A stretch of DNA of 12,230 bases from CAVSUR01 sp052143655 (lineage in GTDB: Bacteria > Actinomycetota > Actinomycetes > Streptosporangiales > Streptosporangiaceae). The position numbers were made by a program, and so were the translations under genes. The stretch's first letter is position 1. Each line of letters starts with the position of its first letter. The stretch spans positions 1 to 12,230 of the forward strand of contig JBKQSL010000534.1 in assembly GCA_052143655.1 (NCBI GenBank), written 5' to 3'. The notes under the pieces were generated by a model that saw only the letters and a program-made list of their open reading frames with translations, was not told the origin of the DNA and did no database searches. Positions 12,120-12,230 of the stretch are shown in pieces.

Positions 12120-12230
12120 ATGAGCAAGACGCTGGGCCGCTCGCCGGCTGAGCGCGGATACCAGGTCATCAGGCTCCGGCTGGTGCGGGCGCACGACATG
12201 TTCGAGATGCCGCAGGCCGACCTGTTCTCG
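12120..12230 (+). CDS. N-terminus of an unrecognised protein, cut by the right edge
   Basis: Thirty-seven codons are visible, beginning MSKTLGRSPAERGYQVIRLR and continuing LVRAHDMFEMPQADLFS to the window end. Codon use is strongly G/C-ending, with no signal peptide and a mixed charged/hydrophobic profile like a cytoplasmic globular protein. I do not recognise the family with enough certainty to name it. No ribosome site precedes the ATG; a TAGGGT -10-like box eight bases upstream suggests a leaderless mRNA. It is divergent from the small PLDc_N-like gene across a 466-bp gap. Confidence 0.6.
   Translation, partial: MSKTLGRSPAERGYQVIRLRLVRAHDMFEMPQADLFS

Overview
The window is very GC-rich (roughly 70-75 %) with strongly G/C-ending codons, short gaps, good AGGAGG-type ribosome sites and several protein families typical of Actinomycetota: an Rv1733c-type membrane protein, an F420-dependent PPOX protein, DUF3040, an RskA/SigK pair, a MPT70/MPT83-type fasciclin lipoprotein and an actinobacterial protein O-mannosyltransferase. 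It is most likely chromosomal DNA of a high-GC actinomycete. I cannot fix the genus from sequence alone. I see no phage genes, transposases, CRISPR array, rRNA or tRNA.

Layout. 1-210 (-): C-terminal piece of a GntR/UTRA regulator whose DNA-binding half is not present next to it. 313-909 (+): two-pass Rv1733c-family protein. 992-1399 (-): PPOX F420-dependent oxidoreductase, with a 16-bp tandem repeat running up to its stop codon. 1625-2146 (-): MarR regulator, with a 19-bp tandem repeat just behind it and a dyad in front. 2284-2823 (-): PEBP/YbhB-like protein followed by a strong hairpin. 3042-4310 (+): membrane-anchored PQQ/BamB-like beta-propeller, with a G-quadruplex motif over its ribosome-binding region. 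4337-4756 (-): DUF3040 protein. 4966-6093 (-): FluG-like amidohydrolase, preceded by a 22-bp tandem repeat. 6443-7902 (-): sigK-rskA operon with a 4-nt overlap. 8118-8798 (+): divergent fasciclin lipoprotein. 8865-9689 and 9722-11257 (-): PrmC-related methyltransferase and protein O-mannosyltransferase, probably one transcript. 11420-11653 (-): small PLDc_N-like membrane protein. 12120-12230 (+): start of an unrecognised gene, cut by the window edge.

The most coherent unit is 6443-8798. An ECF sigma factor of SigK type, its membrane anti-sigma factor and a fasciclin lipoprotein sit together as in mycobacteria, where SigK drives the mpt70/mpt83 genes. In the 215-bp gap between the divergent sigma and fasciclin genes I find two outward-facing, similarly built promoter-like sequences: CCAAGA-N16-ACGAAT towards sigK and CCAATG-N16-CCGAAT towards the fasciclin gene. 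The -10 parts match the published mycobacterial SigK consensus (CCATCC-N16/17-CCGAAT). The simplest reading is a self-amplifying surface-stress circuit: RskA holds SigK at the membrane, and release turns on sigK-rskA and the lipoprotein. The lipoprotein carries a His/Met-rich linker not expected from the FAS1 fold, which suggests metal binding, perhaps copper. No dipZ-like gene is present in the window.

The remaining interest lies in non-coding structure: three separate short tandem repeats (16, 19 and 22 bp), each within about 25 bp of a gene end or start; two G-quadruplex motifs; several strong dyads; and a 466-bp gap (11654-12119) holding a nested palindrome.
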